DNA of 36,878 nt from a virus. Under the pieces are notes generated by a model. It was not told the origin of the DNA. It worked only from the letters and a program-made list of their open reading frames with translations, and searched no databases. Position numbers and translations under genes: made by a program. Positions 7,324 to 15,830 of the stretch are shown here, one piece after another. Where the stretch lies: positions 1 through 36,878 of IMG/VR virus record IMGVR_UViG_3300032287_003495, one strand, 5' to 3'. Position 1 is the stretch's first letter. Every line of letters starts with the position of its first letter.

Positions 7324-8526
7324 TTACTGGTTAAAGTCGCCGTTGGACATAGACATTCCGAGCTGCTGCAACAAATCTTGGCGGGGCACCCCACCAATCA
7401 CAACCGCGCCCTGGGGCAGCAAACGCCCAGCGGCTACCCGCATGTACACGTCAGGGGCCTCCATTTGCAACTGGGAGAGGTTGCTGTCAATGGCACGCTG
7501 CATGCTCATCTTGACGTCCCGCTGGGCCATCAGGCCAAGGGCGTCTCGACGGGCCATCTTGGTAAGTTCGTCGTCGCTTCGCTCCTGTGCGTCGCGTCGT
7601 TCGCCCGACATCCTCATCAAGCCGCCAATCAATGCACCAGCAGCAACCGCACCAAGGCCCTTGCCAAAGTTCTTGGTACCCGTCATGAACGGGGTTTCGG
7701 ACTGACCGGGCATTAGACGACGGCTGTACTTGAAAGCTTTGAGCGGATTCCGCAGGTTGGCCAGACTTTGAGCCCGATTGGCCTTGCGGCCTGCAGCCAA
7801 CCTCTTTTCCTTCTTGGGACGAGCGAGCTCTTCCTGTTGTAATTTGCGGAATCGCTTGCGCGCCGCGTAGTCCTCAGGCAACTCAACGTACTTGCGCTCG
7901 CCGGTCTCCTTGTTGACGCCAATGCTGACAAGTCTGCCTTCTCGCCCGCGTTCGCGGCGAACAGAACTTGGAGTTCCCTGGCCAAATTTTTCAGGCAACT
8001 CATTAACTGGAAGACCAGTATCCGGATCAAGCTTTAGCGGAGGAACATCTATTGGGCCGCCGGTATCTGGATCAATACCCATCAGCTCAAGATTGCCGCG
8101 ACCGCGCAAATCAAATTGAGGACCGGCTGCAGTGCCACGTTGTGGAACACCGCTATCAAAATCAACGCGACTTGAACGACGAGCAGAACGGCTTTCTTCA
8201 AGCGCGCGCAAAATCCTTGCGCGAACTTCAGGAGATCCCCTTGGATTTTCCGCAACAGCAGGCTCACTTGCTGGTGCAGTTGATGCAGCAGCGGCAGGTT
8301 TGGACTTAACTAGTTCACCGAATTCAGCAGGGGCCGGTGCCTCTGTTCCGAAATTTGGATTGAATTCTTCCTGAAGCCTATCTATGGCGCTTTTTCGGAA
8401 AAGGACTTGATCCCCATCCTGAAGCTGCTGAATACCATTGGACTTAATTAGTTCCCAGAATTTTGCTGGGTTGCCACCAGTCAGCTCTATGGCTTCTGCG
8501 ACTGAGTAAAAAAGTTTCCTAGCCAT
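7324..8526 (-). CDS. Virion-associated protein with N-terminal excisionase/MerR-like helix-turn-helix, 400 aa
   Basis: The start is set at ATG 8526 (MARKLFYSVAEA), which overlaps the previous stop by 8 bases. A further 26 codons upstream in frame look like shadow sequence. Residues 5-55 (YSVAEAIELTGG, KFWELIKSNGIQ, DGDQVLFRKSAIDRL) match the shape of an excisionase/MerR-like (HTH_17-type) winged helix: a helical pair, then a DG turn, a strand with FR, and a final helix. A Pro/Ala-rich linker and a strongly basic middle (about 185-270) follow, then a hydrophobic Gly/Ala segment at 289-304 (GKGLGAVAAGALIGGL) and a helical tail. It sits in the block of probable ejected proteins, so it may bind the phage DNA in the capsid or during entry. 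The domain call is by eye, and the function is inference. Confidence 0.65.
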   Translation of the reverse strand: MARKLFYSVAEAIELTGGNPAKFWELIKSNGIQQLQDGDQVLFRKSAIDRLQEEFNPNFGTEAPAPAEFGELVKSKPAAAASTAPASEPAVAENPRGSPEVRARILRALEESRSARRSSRVDFDSGVPQRGTAAGPQFDLRGRGNLELMGIDPDTGGPIDVPPLKLDPDTGLPVNELPEKFGQGTPSSVRRERGREGRLVSIGVNKETGERKYVELPEDYAARKRFRKLQQEELARPKKEKRLAAGRKANRAQSLANLRNPLKAFKYSRRLMPGQSETPFMTGTKNFGKGLGAVAAGALIGGLMRMSGERRDAQERSDDELTKMARRDALGLMAQRDVKMSMQRAIDSNLSQLQMEAPDVYMRVAAGRLLPQGAVVIGGVPRQDLLQQLGMSMSNGDFNQ

Positions 8527-9124
8527 TGAGGATGCTTTCCAGTTCGCCCGGCGTAAGTTGACGGCGCGATCCAATTCCGCTGATGCGGTCTGCGTCGGCT
8601 GCAATCAAGCCTTCCAGTTCGGCGGAACGGCGATTGCGAAGCACGTTGCGCTCGACATTGTTGCCAAGCAAACCCATCTGAAGTGCATCCTGGCTGTCCT
8701 TGAGACCGCGCTGCATCTCATACATGGTGGGTTCTTCAGCAGCCGCATAACCGCCCATTGCGCCCCCACCAACAGGAGCGCCCTGAGCACCCATCTGTTC
8801 CATCTCAATTTTCTGCTGGATCTCCATCTGATCGCGCATCTGCTGTTCGCGGTTCCCGTAAATCAACCGTTCCATAACGGGATATGCCAGCGTACCAACG
8901 ATAAGACCGGGAAGCCCAAGACTGCCAAGGGCTCCTCGAATCAGACCCTTCTTTGCAACCTCGCCAGCAGCACCGGCAGCAACACTCTGCGCAACCTTCT
9001 TTGCGCCCTTCTTGGCAGCCTTCTTTGCGGCCCCACCAGCAGAAGCCTTGCGCACCTTGCGCATCGCTTCGGCGGTCGAGTCGTAGGTCGACGTCATGTC
9101 GGGATATGGGTTCAGTTCGGCCAT
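8519..9124 (-). CDS. Virion-associated protein with histone-H1-like Ala/Lys tract and membrane segment, 201 aa
   Basis: Residues 22-60 are an Ala/Lys-rich tract with KKAAKKGAKKV repeats, similar in composition to the C-terminal tails of H1 histones and some bacterial HU-like proteins. A hydrophobic stretch follows at 61-88 (GALGSLGLPGLIVGTLAYPV), long enough to cross a membrane. The rest is helical and rich in Gln, Met and Glu. This combination (DNA-binding tail plus membrane-active segment) suits a small internal virion protein ejected ahead of DNA. The start at 9124 overlaps the preceding stop by one base (TAATG). The gene ends inside the start of the helix-turn-helix gene, so the two are probably translated together. 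Confidence 0.65.
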   Translation of the reverse strand: MAELNPYPDMTSTYDSTAEAMRKVRKASAGGAAKKAAKKGAKKVAQSVAAGAAGEVAKKGLIRGALGSLGLPGLIVGTLAYPVMERLIYGNREQQMRDQMEIQQKIEMEQMGAQGAPVGGGAMGGYAAAEEPTMYEMQRGLKDSQDALQMGLLGNNVERNVLRNRRSAELEGLIAADADRISGIGSRRQLTPGELESILNG

Positions 9125-9471
9125 TAGTGGAACTCCACGGTGTCAGATGGGTTCAGGATAGACGACATTTCAGAAGGCACAAGTACCCCAACCGTGCAGT
9201 TCCAGGTGTTTCCGTCTTTCACAATCATGAATGCCGGATCACGCTTGGCCCACACCGGATCATGCCTCAATCCCCACAGCCAGCCACGGACGGCTTTCTG
9301 AGGGGGATCCGTGGCAACCCACCGGCGGGTGGGGGTGCCACAGTCGTAAAACAGGACGCCCTCTTGCGAGCCCCACTCCAGAACGTCCTCGGCCTGTGGC
9401 GTCACAATCGCCAGACCAGCAATCTGGACGCTGTCAAACGCAACACGGACTGCTTCTTTCCAGAGGTTCAT
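9124..9471 (-). CDS. Hypothetical protein, 115 aa, within the internal-protein block
   Basis: This is a small, well-balanced globular protein with several Trp residues (WKEAV, LEWGS, RGWLWGLRHDPVWAK, NTWNC) and two Cys. It has alternating strands and no membrane segment. It does not resemble its low-complexity neighbours and I recognise no family. The start at 9471 has only a weak ribosome binding site. The stop overlaps the next start by one base (TAATG), so it is translationally linked to the H1-like protein. It could be a chaperone or a minor structural protein. Confidence 0.65.
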   Translation of the reverse strand: MNLWKEAVRVAFDSVQIAGLAIVTPQAEDVLEWGSQEGVLFYDCGTPTRRWVATDPPQKAVRGWLWGLRHDPVWAKRDPAFMIVKDGNTWNCTVGVLVPSEMSSILNPSDTVEFH

Positions 9472-9483
9472 TGCGGCACATTA

Positions 9484-11289
9484 CTACCTGAGAACAGACC
9501 AGCCCGGGCTGGGCGTCCAGGCTTGCGGCCAAGGCGCGGGCGAGCCACCATTAGCAAATCCGGGATTCGTGTTTCGGTCGAAGCTTCGGTAGGGATCCTG
9601 GCGCCGGTTAGGCGCACCACGCTCAGTACGCGCACGAAGGATGTCAAGCAGGTTATCAAAGGTGCCCTGCGACTCGACATCATCAAGCTCGTTTTCAGTA
9701 AGCATCCGATTCTCCACATCCAGCTTTTCGCGCTGAAGCGGAGTAATCAAATCGGCAAGCTTCCTGAAAGCGTCAGGTCCAAACTGGCTGAGATCAGTCA
9801 AGCGCCTGTCTCGCAGCGCAACACGCAACTGGTCATCCAGCTCGCTGCCGCCCGGGAGATTTCCAATATTGACGTCGGGGATGGTTCCCTCAAGCACATT
9901 GGGGTCATAGGCCTGAACACCGTTTGCGACCTTGTCCAGATAAGTCAGCGTGCTCTGGAGGCCATCAATGTCAAGCCCATCAATGTGGGTGCCAATGGTT
10001 CTGGCTTCTTCCTGAATCCGCTCAAGCGCCTTGATTGTTGCCTGCGTTGCCATGTAACGGGGAGAATCGGAAGGAACACCTTGAAGAGACTTCAGGAGAG
10101 CCTGCTTGTTGGTTTCAAATTCCTTGTTCTGCCCAGACACGTTGTAGGCAACTTCCATGAAAGCAGACTTTGCAACATCCGGCGGAACACCAAGTGCAGT
10201 CAATCTCTGCATGGCGTTCATTGGATCGTTTGGACCCTGCGGACCAACAAGATCCTTGTTTGGATCCATGGCGCCAGGAGTCTTGATGAATCCCTCAAGA
10301 GCCTGGCGCAGATCATCAACAGCAATCTTGCCGCCAGTTGCCTGAGCAATTCCCTCGGCAACTATCTTTGCAAGTCTGCCCTGCGCATACTGGTTGATCT
10401 TGGCATCATCAATCTTCATCAGCCGATCAGCACCCATGTCTCCGCCAATAAGCTGAACAGCATGGCGGGCAAACAAAGTTGCAGAGTCAAAAGCATCTCC
10501 AATTACTGAGTCACCTGCTCCGCTTTGAGACCTAAGCGCACCTTCGCCAATATCGCTTGGGCTGAGAAAGTTGTATCCCAAATCACCTTCAAATACGGCA
10601 ACGTCATAGAAGTTTCTGCCAAAGATGTTTGAGAAGTTGTCGCGCTCCGTCTTGTTTGCAGAAACCATGTCTTCAACAAGCGCACGACTAGCAATACCAG
10701 CGGCCGTCTTGCCAAGGTCTGCGGCAGCCTGCTTCTGCTTCTGAAGAGCCAGATGGGTATCAGAAACGCGCTTGCGGACTTCAAGAATGCCTTCACGACC
10801 GGCGCGGGAGTATGCGTCGTACGCGCCCATCTTGCCAACAACAGCGTCACGCTGCTGACGAAGCATGGCAACACGAGCAGCCTTTGCCTCACGGTCGGCA
10901 CCGTGCGCCTTAGCCATCTCAATTTCTTGAGAACGAAGTTCCTGCTCGATCTTTATGCGATCATTGGTCATCTTCTCCTGAGTCCTGACCTTGAGAGCCT
11001 CCATGCTCTTTTCGTGGTCTTCAGCCTGTTTCTGCGACGCGGTCAAGCGAGCAAGCTTGTCTCGCTCAAACTGCAAACCTTCGCGCTGCATCTGCTGCGA
11101 CTGCTGGAACTGGTTGCCCTGCTGCTGCATCTGCTGCTGGTCAATCTGCTGACCCTGACGGGCAAGTTGACCCTGCTGCTGCAACTGTGCAAACCCAAGA
11201 CCATTGCTAGGCTGAGCGCCGCCAAACTGAGCCGAGAGGGCTGCGCCCTGCTGCGTGACTGCGCCTACTGGTTCGTATCCGTTTGCCAT
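9484..11289 (-). CDS. Gln-rich coiled-coil virion protein, 601 aa (probable internal protein)
   Basis: The first 60 or so residues are low-complexity and rich in Gln and Gly (GQQIDQQQMQQQGNQ). They are followed by a long predicted coiled coil (about 65-190; Glu/Lys/Arg/Gln heptads such as EKSMEALKVRTQEKMTNDRI) and then a mostly helical remainder. The C-terminal tail is Pro/Asn-rich. Proteins of this composition and size after the tail nozzle gene are typically internal core or ejection proteins in podoviruses. Start ATG 11289 has AAGGA six bases upstream, and the gap from the preceding gene is nine bases. No enzymatic motif is visible. Confidence 0.7.
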   Translation of the reverse strand: MANGYEPVGAVTQQGAALSAQFGGAQPSNGLGFAQLQQQGQLARQGQQIDQQQMQQQGNQFQQSQQMQREGLQFERDKLARLTASQKQAEDHEKSMEALKVRTQEKMTNDRIKIEQELRSQEIEMAKAHGADREAKAARVAMLRQQRDAVVGKMGAYDAYSRAGREGILEVRKRVSDTHLALQKQKQAAADLGKTAAGIASRALVEDMVSANKTERDNFSNIFGRNFYDVAVFEGDLGYNFLSPSDIGEGALRSQSGAGDSVIGDAFDSATLFARHAVQLIGGDMGADRLMKIDDAKINQYAQGRLAKIVAEGIAQATGGKIAVDDLRQALEGFIKTPGAMDPNKDLVGPQGPNDPMNAMQRLTALGVPPDVAKSAFMEVAYNVSGQNKEFETNKQALLKSLQGVPSDSPRYMATQATIKALERIQEEARTIGTHIDGLDIDGLQSTLTYLDKVANGVQAYDPNVLEGTIPDVNIGNLPGGSELDDQLRVALRDRRLTDLSQFGPDAFRKLADLITPLQREKLDVENRMLTENELDDVESQGTFDNLLDILRARTERGAPNRRQDPYRSFDRNTNPGFANGGSPAPWPQAWTPSPGWSVLR

Positions 11290-11298
11290 GGTTGTTCC

Positions 11299-12708
11299 TT
11301 ATCCGAATGCGGGACCGCGGAAAGCACTGCCGAAACCGCCACTCAAACTACCACCCATTGCTCGACGGCCAGTCATTCCCTGCCTTGAAGCAACTCGACG
11401 CTCGTCTTCAAATCCACGGAAGTTGTTTGTGCCCATGATGTCGCCCTTGCGTCCGGCAAACTCACCAGTTACGCGGTCGCCAGGCTTCATGCCCTGTGCA
11501 AGCACAGAACCGATGATGCTCTCAACAAGGTTGGGCGCACCAAGCGGGCGCATCTCAGCCAACTGCGCGCCGGCCATGTTGCCCTTAAGCCGGGCATCCA
11601 TCGCCTGCGCAATTGAACCCTGAATCAGACTGTTGGCGTACTGGCTCTGGGCTGCAGCCAACTGATATCCAGCCTGCAACGCCTGCTGGTTCATGCCCGC
11701 TGCCTGCATACCAGCGCTTGATGACAGCCCGGCGCCCTGCATACCAAGCCCACCAAGCGTGGAACCCATGTTCAACTGCATTCCGCTCAGCGCATTCTTG
11801 GCCTGCAGCAACGATTCAGCGGCCTGCGAATCCGCCTGCGACGCATACGCCGACGTCTGCTGGCGCATCGTGTTGTCAAGGTTGCGAAGCTCAGCCTGCT
11901 TGTCCTCGGGGCTCAGATTGGGGTTGGAATTGATCTGCTCTCGGGCGGTCTGGAACTGGCTCTGAATTGCATTGACCCCACCAGAGACGGTGTCCTTGCG
12001 GAAGAAGTCGTGGTCATTGATGGCGCCCTGCATGGTGTCAATGCCCTTTTGCATCTCACCCTTGGCAAGATCCATAGACCGGGCAACGTCACCGCGGGTC
12101 TGCTGGTGGACCTTGTTGGCCTCCTTGCCCTGGTTGACAAGCGCATCAAGTCCCTGCTGGCCCATTTGGTTTGCCTGCTGAGCGCCCATCTGGGCCTGCG
12201 CCATGCCCATTGCACCCAGCGTGTCCATGCCACGAAGGCCCTGCATGTAGCCCTCCATGGTCTGTCGCTGTTCCTCGCGGGCGCGAGCAAGGTTCTCGTA
12301 GTCGCGCATATGCGCTTCCGAAACCAAGTCAGCAGCAGTAATGCCGCCTTCGGGAGCCCGACCCTGTCCAAACGTGGACGATGGACGGCCCATTGGGTTG
12401 CGGGGCTGCATAGCACCCTGCTGTCCAGACTGATTGCCATACTGCTGATCGCCGGCGCGGAATCCCTGCCCGAAGTTCTGCGACATCGGAGCATTGCCAC
12501 CAAGACGAGCCATAGCCTGCTCGTACTGATTCATCGGGCGACCGGGTAGGCCCATCTGTCCAGTGCGGGAATACATCGAAGAAGGAGACATCGGGTTCGG
12601 CATCCGATTGGTGGTGTCCGGACGGAACCAGCTAGGGTTAGATCCCTTGCCAAATTTTGCATCAAATCCGCGGGGGTTGGTAGGGCGGCCAGAACGGGGG
12701 TCAGGCAT
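11299..12708 (-). CDS. Met/Gln/Gly-rich virion protein, 469 aa (probable internal protein)
   Basis: The start is taken as ATG 12708 (MPDPRSGRP), which overlaps the nozzle gene stop by 8 bases and has AGGAG 11 bases upstream. Nine further in-frame codons upstream are less likely to be used. The protein is unusually rich in Met, Gln, Gly and Ala, with an N-terminal disordered Pro/Gly/Asn region (1-110), central amphipathic helices and a Gly/Met-rich helical zone (about 310-400). The tail contains G-[FS] repeats (GGSLSGGFGSAFRGPAFG). Composition and location between nozzle and coiled-coil gene fit an internal/ejected virion protein. No family is recognised. Confidence 0.7.
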   Translation of the reverse strand: MPDPRSGRPTNPRGFDAKFGKGSNPSWFRPDTTNRMPNPMSPSSMYSRTGQMGLPGRPMNQYEQAMARLGGNAPMSQNFGQGFRAGDQQYGNQSGQQGAMQPRNPMGRPSSTFGQGRAPEGGITAADLVSEAHMRDYENLARAREEQRQTMEGYMQGLRGMDTLGAMGMAQAQMGAQQANQMGQQGLDALVNQGKEANKVHQQTRGDVARSMDLAKGEMQKGIDTMQGAINDHDFFRKDTVSGGVNAIQSQFQTAREQINSNPNLSPEDKQAELRNLDNTMRQQTSAYASQADSQAAESLLQAKNALSGMQLNMGSTLGGLGMQGAGLSSSAGMQAAGMNQQALQAGYQLAAAQSQYANSLIQGSIAQAMDARLKGNMAGAQLAEMRPLGAPNLVESIIGSVLAQGMKPGDRVTGEFAGRKGDIMGTNNFRGFEDERRVASRQGMTGRRAMGGSLSGGFGSAFRGPAFG

Positions 12709-15415
12709 AAGAATTCTTGCTCCTCTCGCTGTCAAGGATACGGCCCTTCACGTTCAAAGCAAGGAGCCTGAACGTCTGACCGACCACAAACGCTACAAAT
12801 TCAACGCTCCACTGCGGGCCTATTGCCATCGACGACGCGGTTCCAGTCGTCTTCGTCTGGTTCCACGACGCGTGGACCGGCGTCTGCCCGTCAACGATGG
12901 TCTTGTACGTGTCATTGGTCGACGGGTTGTACGCGTACCCCTTCAGGTACGCCGTGTCACCCTCCCCCTTGTACAGGTTTGCGAACCACCTTGAGAACTG
13001 GTTGTACCCCGTAGCCGAATCCACGGCGTTGGAGTACTCGTACCCGCTGAACATGGCGCCCATGGACGACACCTGGCGGGACAGCATGAACCCGGTCGCA
13101 TCCTGCCCACCAGGAAGGATAGCCGTCTGGACCTTCATAACCACCGGATTGATGGCCACAAGCACATCAATTGGAGTCGGGAATAGCTCGCTCCCAGAAT
13201 CTATGTCTGGAGTCACCTCATCGGCAGCCAAGACAGCAACAACTCTTACCTTGCCACCAGAAGCAGTTGCCAAGGAAATGATCTTGAACGTGTACTGGTA
13301 GTACAGGGCATCTGCGTAGGAAGTTGACCGGGAGACCGTATCACCAACAATCTTCAGATACGCGCCAATAATTGTCCAGTCGGGGGTCCAGCCGTACGTA
13401 CGTGCATTCCATGAAACAACTACGGACTTTGGAATTGATCCCGTGTTGTCAGTAAGCGTGGCCGAAACACACCGGTCGCAGTTCCCATCAATGAGTCCGT
13501 AGTGGACACCCTCAAACAGGTTGCTTCCGCTGGGCGTACGGACTCGGTCGAGGCCGGTCTTGGCTGGCAGCATCAGGCGTGCGCGGAAGCCAGTAGTACT
13601 GGCACTGTGCTCAATGTCCGTGGGCGACAGGAGAAACAGGGCTGTGTCCTCAAGGGCCCCACCAACCGAGCGGGGATAAAGCGCACGAGCGCACTTGGTG
13701 AACGGCATCTGGTGCAGCTCGCTGACGGTGCCGCTGGCAAACCACAGGCACGCCGCCTTGCCCTTTACGGGGTTCAGGAAGTACAGGGCCGTGGTGCGCG
13801 GGTCAAACGCCAGAGACATCCGTTCAAGGTCATCCGCCCAGTCCTGGGAGATCAGCCAGTCCATTGCGCCGACCTCATCCAGCCGCCCGTCCGGATACAG
13901 AACGCGCACTCCCTGGTGGGTCACGTAGTAGATCATCGGACCAATGCTCGACGCCGCATACGGACCAACCACACCGTACCCCGAGTGAGCCGTCATCACG
14001 CGCACGAATGCGCCATCACGCATGATGAAGTAGACCTGGTTTCCAGAGAACCCAGCCAGCAACTGGCCGGCCATCTGGAACGCAATCGGAGTGTCGCCAA
14101 ACAGATCAGGCGTCCACCGACCCTTCGGTGCAAACAACTCGTACGAACCATCGGACGCGCTCGACCAACGGATCTCACCCACCGACTTCATCTGGTCATC
14201 GGTGCCAGCAGCCTGCCCCTGGATGTTCGACACATACAGCTGGCTCTGGAACGCAGCAGCTGCGCCACCAAACGGAACACTGTCAAGGAACGCAGGCTTG
14301 TCCTGGAACGTGTCCTGCATCACCAACTGACGGTCATCCTTCTGAACCGCATACGCCCACTTCTTTACCGTAGCTGCAAGTCCACCACTTCCACTCCAAG
14401 TTGGATTAGTCGGAGTAATTGCATACGCAGATGCAAGGAACGTAGCCTCGAGCTGCAGGATGCCGGTCGTAAAGATTCCAGCCGCATTCGTCGTACGAAC
14501 GCTGCGCCAGATCTTGACCGTGTCGTACTTGGCTGTGTCAACGATGCCAACAACCGTGAACGTGCGGTTTACACCAGTAAACGTCACGGCCACATTGTCG
14601 CTCAACTGCGAACGGCGACCCGTATTCGAGTCCTCAAACTGCACGGCAAACGAGTAATCGCCCGCCTTCTGAGACGTTGCCGTTACCCACCTAGCAGATG
14701 TGTCACACCAAGAATCCGAGTTATACGGATTAGTAGTGCTGCCGTACACAATAAACGACCCAACTGTTCCTCCGCTTGGATTCGGAAGAAGAGTTTCGCT
14801 TGGCGTATACGCACTAGTTTGATCTGTAGAAAGCCAAGAACCAAGCGGCTTGGAGCCTGGGCCCGCGGACACGATGTTCAGCGCAGTGACGCTGTCGGTC
14901 CAGCTGATTGCTTTGGGCGCCATGCCGCGAATGAAGACGTACACAACACGCGAAGTTGGCACCACGTTGATTGCGTAGTCGCCAGTTGAAACACCAAGCA
15001 ACGCGCTGTTCTCAACGAGTACGCGCTGGAAGTACGCAGACGTATCCGTGCGGTAGCCCTCGATGATGAGGTCGCGCGTCGTTGAGTTGGGCCGCTGAGC
15101 CAAGTACACCACGCCGTAGCAGTACTTGCTCGAGCCAATGCGCGCCGTGAACGTCCAGAAGTCCAGCACGATTGCCTGATGCGGATTCGTGGCATACGGG
15201 TTGGTGTTGCTGTTGTTGGGGAAGTCGGAGCCAGAAAGGTTCTCGTAACGGAACACCCACGCCTCACGGAACCCTGGATACGGAACCGATGCGCCCTGGT
15301 TCGTGCCGTCGACCCCCACCAACTCCCAGATGGGGCTGGTGACAGCGCCGCCCTTCCAGACGTCTTTGCTCTGGGAGGCAGCACTGAGGGGGAGGGGCCA
15401 GGTGATGTCCTGCAT
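12701..15415 (-). CDS. Tail nozzle / tail tubular protein B-like protein, 904 aa
   Basis: This is a long, beta-rich protein with no signal peptide. The central part (about 340-580) has repeated blade-like strands, e.g. GEIRWSSASDG, QLLAGFSGNQVYFIMRDG, GVRVLYPDGRLDEVG and ALYFLNPVKG, typical of the beta-propeller found in the nozzle of short-tailed phages (T7 gp12-like, P22 gp10-like). It would form the distal tube through which DNA leaves, contacting the adaptor above and fibres around it. The length is within the family's usual range of about 650-1000. The gene follows the zinc-ribbon protein after ten bases, and its own ribosome binding site is weak. Its last 8 bases overlap the next gene. 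Assignment is by fold-like pattern and operon position. Confidence 0.65.
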   Translation of the reverse strand: MQDITWPLPLSAASQSKDVWKGGAVTSPIWELVGVDGTNQGASVPYPGFREAWVFRYENLSGSDFPNNSNTNPYATNPHQAIVLDFWTFTARIGSSKYCYGVVYLAQRPNSTTRDLIIEGYRTDTSAYFQRVLVENSALLGVSTGDYAINVVPTSRVVYVFIRGMAPKAISWTDSVTALNIVSAGPGSKPLGSWLSTDQTSAYTPSETLLPNPSGGTVGSFIVYGSTTNPYNSDSWCDTSARWVTATSQKAGDYSFAVQFEDSNTGRRSQLSDNVAVTFTGVNRTFTVVGIVDTAKYDTVKIWRSVRTTNAAGIFTTGILQLEATFLASAYAITPTNPTWSGSGGLAATVKKWAYAVQKDDRQLVMQDTFQDKPAFLDSVPFGGAAAAFQSQLYVSNIQGQAAGTDDQMKSVGEIRWSSASDGSYELFAPKGRWTPDLFGDTPIAFQMAGQLLAGFSGNQVYFIMRDGAFVRVMTAHSGYGVVGPYAASSIGPMIYYVTHQGVRVLYPDGRLDEVGAMDWLISQDWADDLERMSLAFDPRTTALYFLNPVKGKAACLWFASGTVSELHQMPFTKCARALYPRSVGGALEDTALFLLSPTDIEHSASTTGFRARLMLPAKTGLDRVRTPSGSNLFEGVHYGLIDGNCDRCVSATLTDNTGSIPKSVVVSWNARTYGWTPDWTIIGAYLKIVGDTVSRSTSYADALYYQYTFKIISLATASGGKVRVVAVLAADEVTPDIDSGSELFPTPIDVLVAINPVVMKVQTAILPGGQDATGFMLSRQVSSMGAMFSGYEYSNAVDSATGYNQFSRWFANLYKGEGDTAYLKGYAYNPSTNDTYKTIVDGQTPVHASWNQTKTTGTASSMAIGPQWSVEFVAFVVGQTFRLLALNVKGRILDSERSKNSYA

Positions 15416-15425
15416 CGGTCACATT

Positions 15426-15830
15426 CTACGGTACAACCGGCCATTTCCCCTTCGGACAAGTGGCAGCCGGCATCTTTCCTTTGATTGTCAGTTCTGCCCT
15501 GGCGCTCTCCCCGCACCCACACGCCTTGCAGAACCCCACCTGCGGATCCTCTCGGGGATTCAGGAACTCGCACGCCCGGCAGGTTGCCAGCCGCGCCTCG
15601 TACTGCCCCTCGGCCAGCTCCTGCGTGTACCGGCTAACCTCGGCCTTGACCCACGACGCCGCCTTTTGCAGCATCTTGGCAGGTGGGGCCTTCGTCCGCT
15701 CGACCCGCAGGGGGCACGTTCCGCAGCCAGCCACGTCCAGACCCTTGTGGCAAAACGGCTGGTCGACATCCAGGGACCACGACTGGCAGTCCACGCTCTC
15801 AATAATCTTGCCGTTGATGCTGATTCTCAT
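15426..15830 (-). CDS. Zinc-ribbon protein, 134 aa (DUF6171-like C-terminal half)
   Basis: The start is placed at ATG 15830, which shares an ATGA overlap with the upstream stop. There are ten Cys residues, with CxxC pairs at 36-39, 84-87 and 101-104 and further Cys at 106 and 125. The C-terminal half has the pattern R-x-x-x-C-x-x-C ... C-x-x-C-G-C ... C-P-x-G-K-W, which I associate with the phage zinc-ribbon family DUF6171, while CxxC 36-39 may form a second site with C15 and C27. A helical stretch (50-80) links them. The gene lies between the Cys-rich protein and the nozzle. It could be an assembly factor for tail proteins, but nothing proves it. Confidence 0.65.
   Translation of the reverse strand: MRISINGKIIESVDCQSWSLDVDQPFCHKGLDVAGCGTCPLRVERTKAPPAKMLQKAASWVKAEVSRYTQELAEGQYEARLATCRACEFLNPREDPQVGFCKACGCGESARAELTIKGKMPAATCPKGKWPVVP

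Noticed and set aside
9000-9060. Possible bacterial histone-like gene acquired from a host
   Set aside because: The Ala/Lys tract is only part of a 201-aa virion-block protein with a membrane segment. There is no separate HU or H1 globular domain.
8953-10509. 518-residue open frame on the + strand opposite the internal-protein block
   Set aside because: Crosses several well-supported leftward genes, begins in the complement of Ala/Lys repeats and has no recognisable domain.
10950-11230. Tandem-repeat or CRISPR-like signal in CTGCTG-rich DNA
   Set aside because: The repeats are Gln codons of the Gln-rich coiled-coil protein. Spacing is irregular and there are no unique spacers.
13502-14989. 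495-residue open frame opposite the nozzle gene
   Set aside because: An antisense shadow of a strongly beta-patterned protein; Arg/His/Cys-rich and without start signals.
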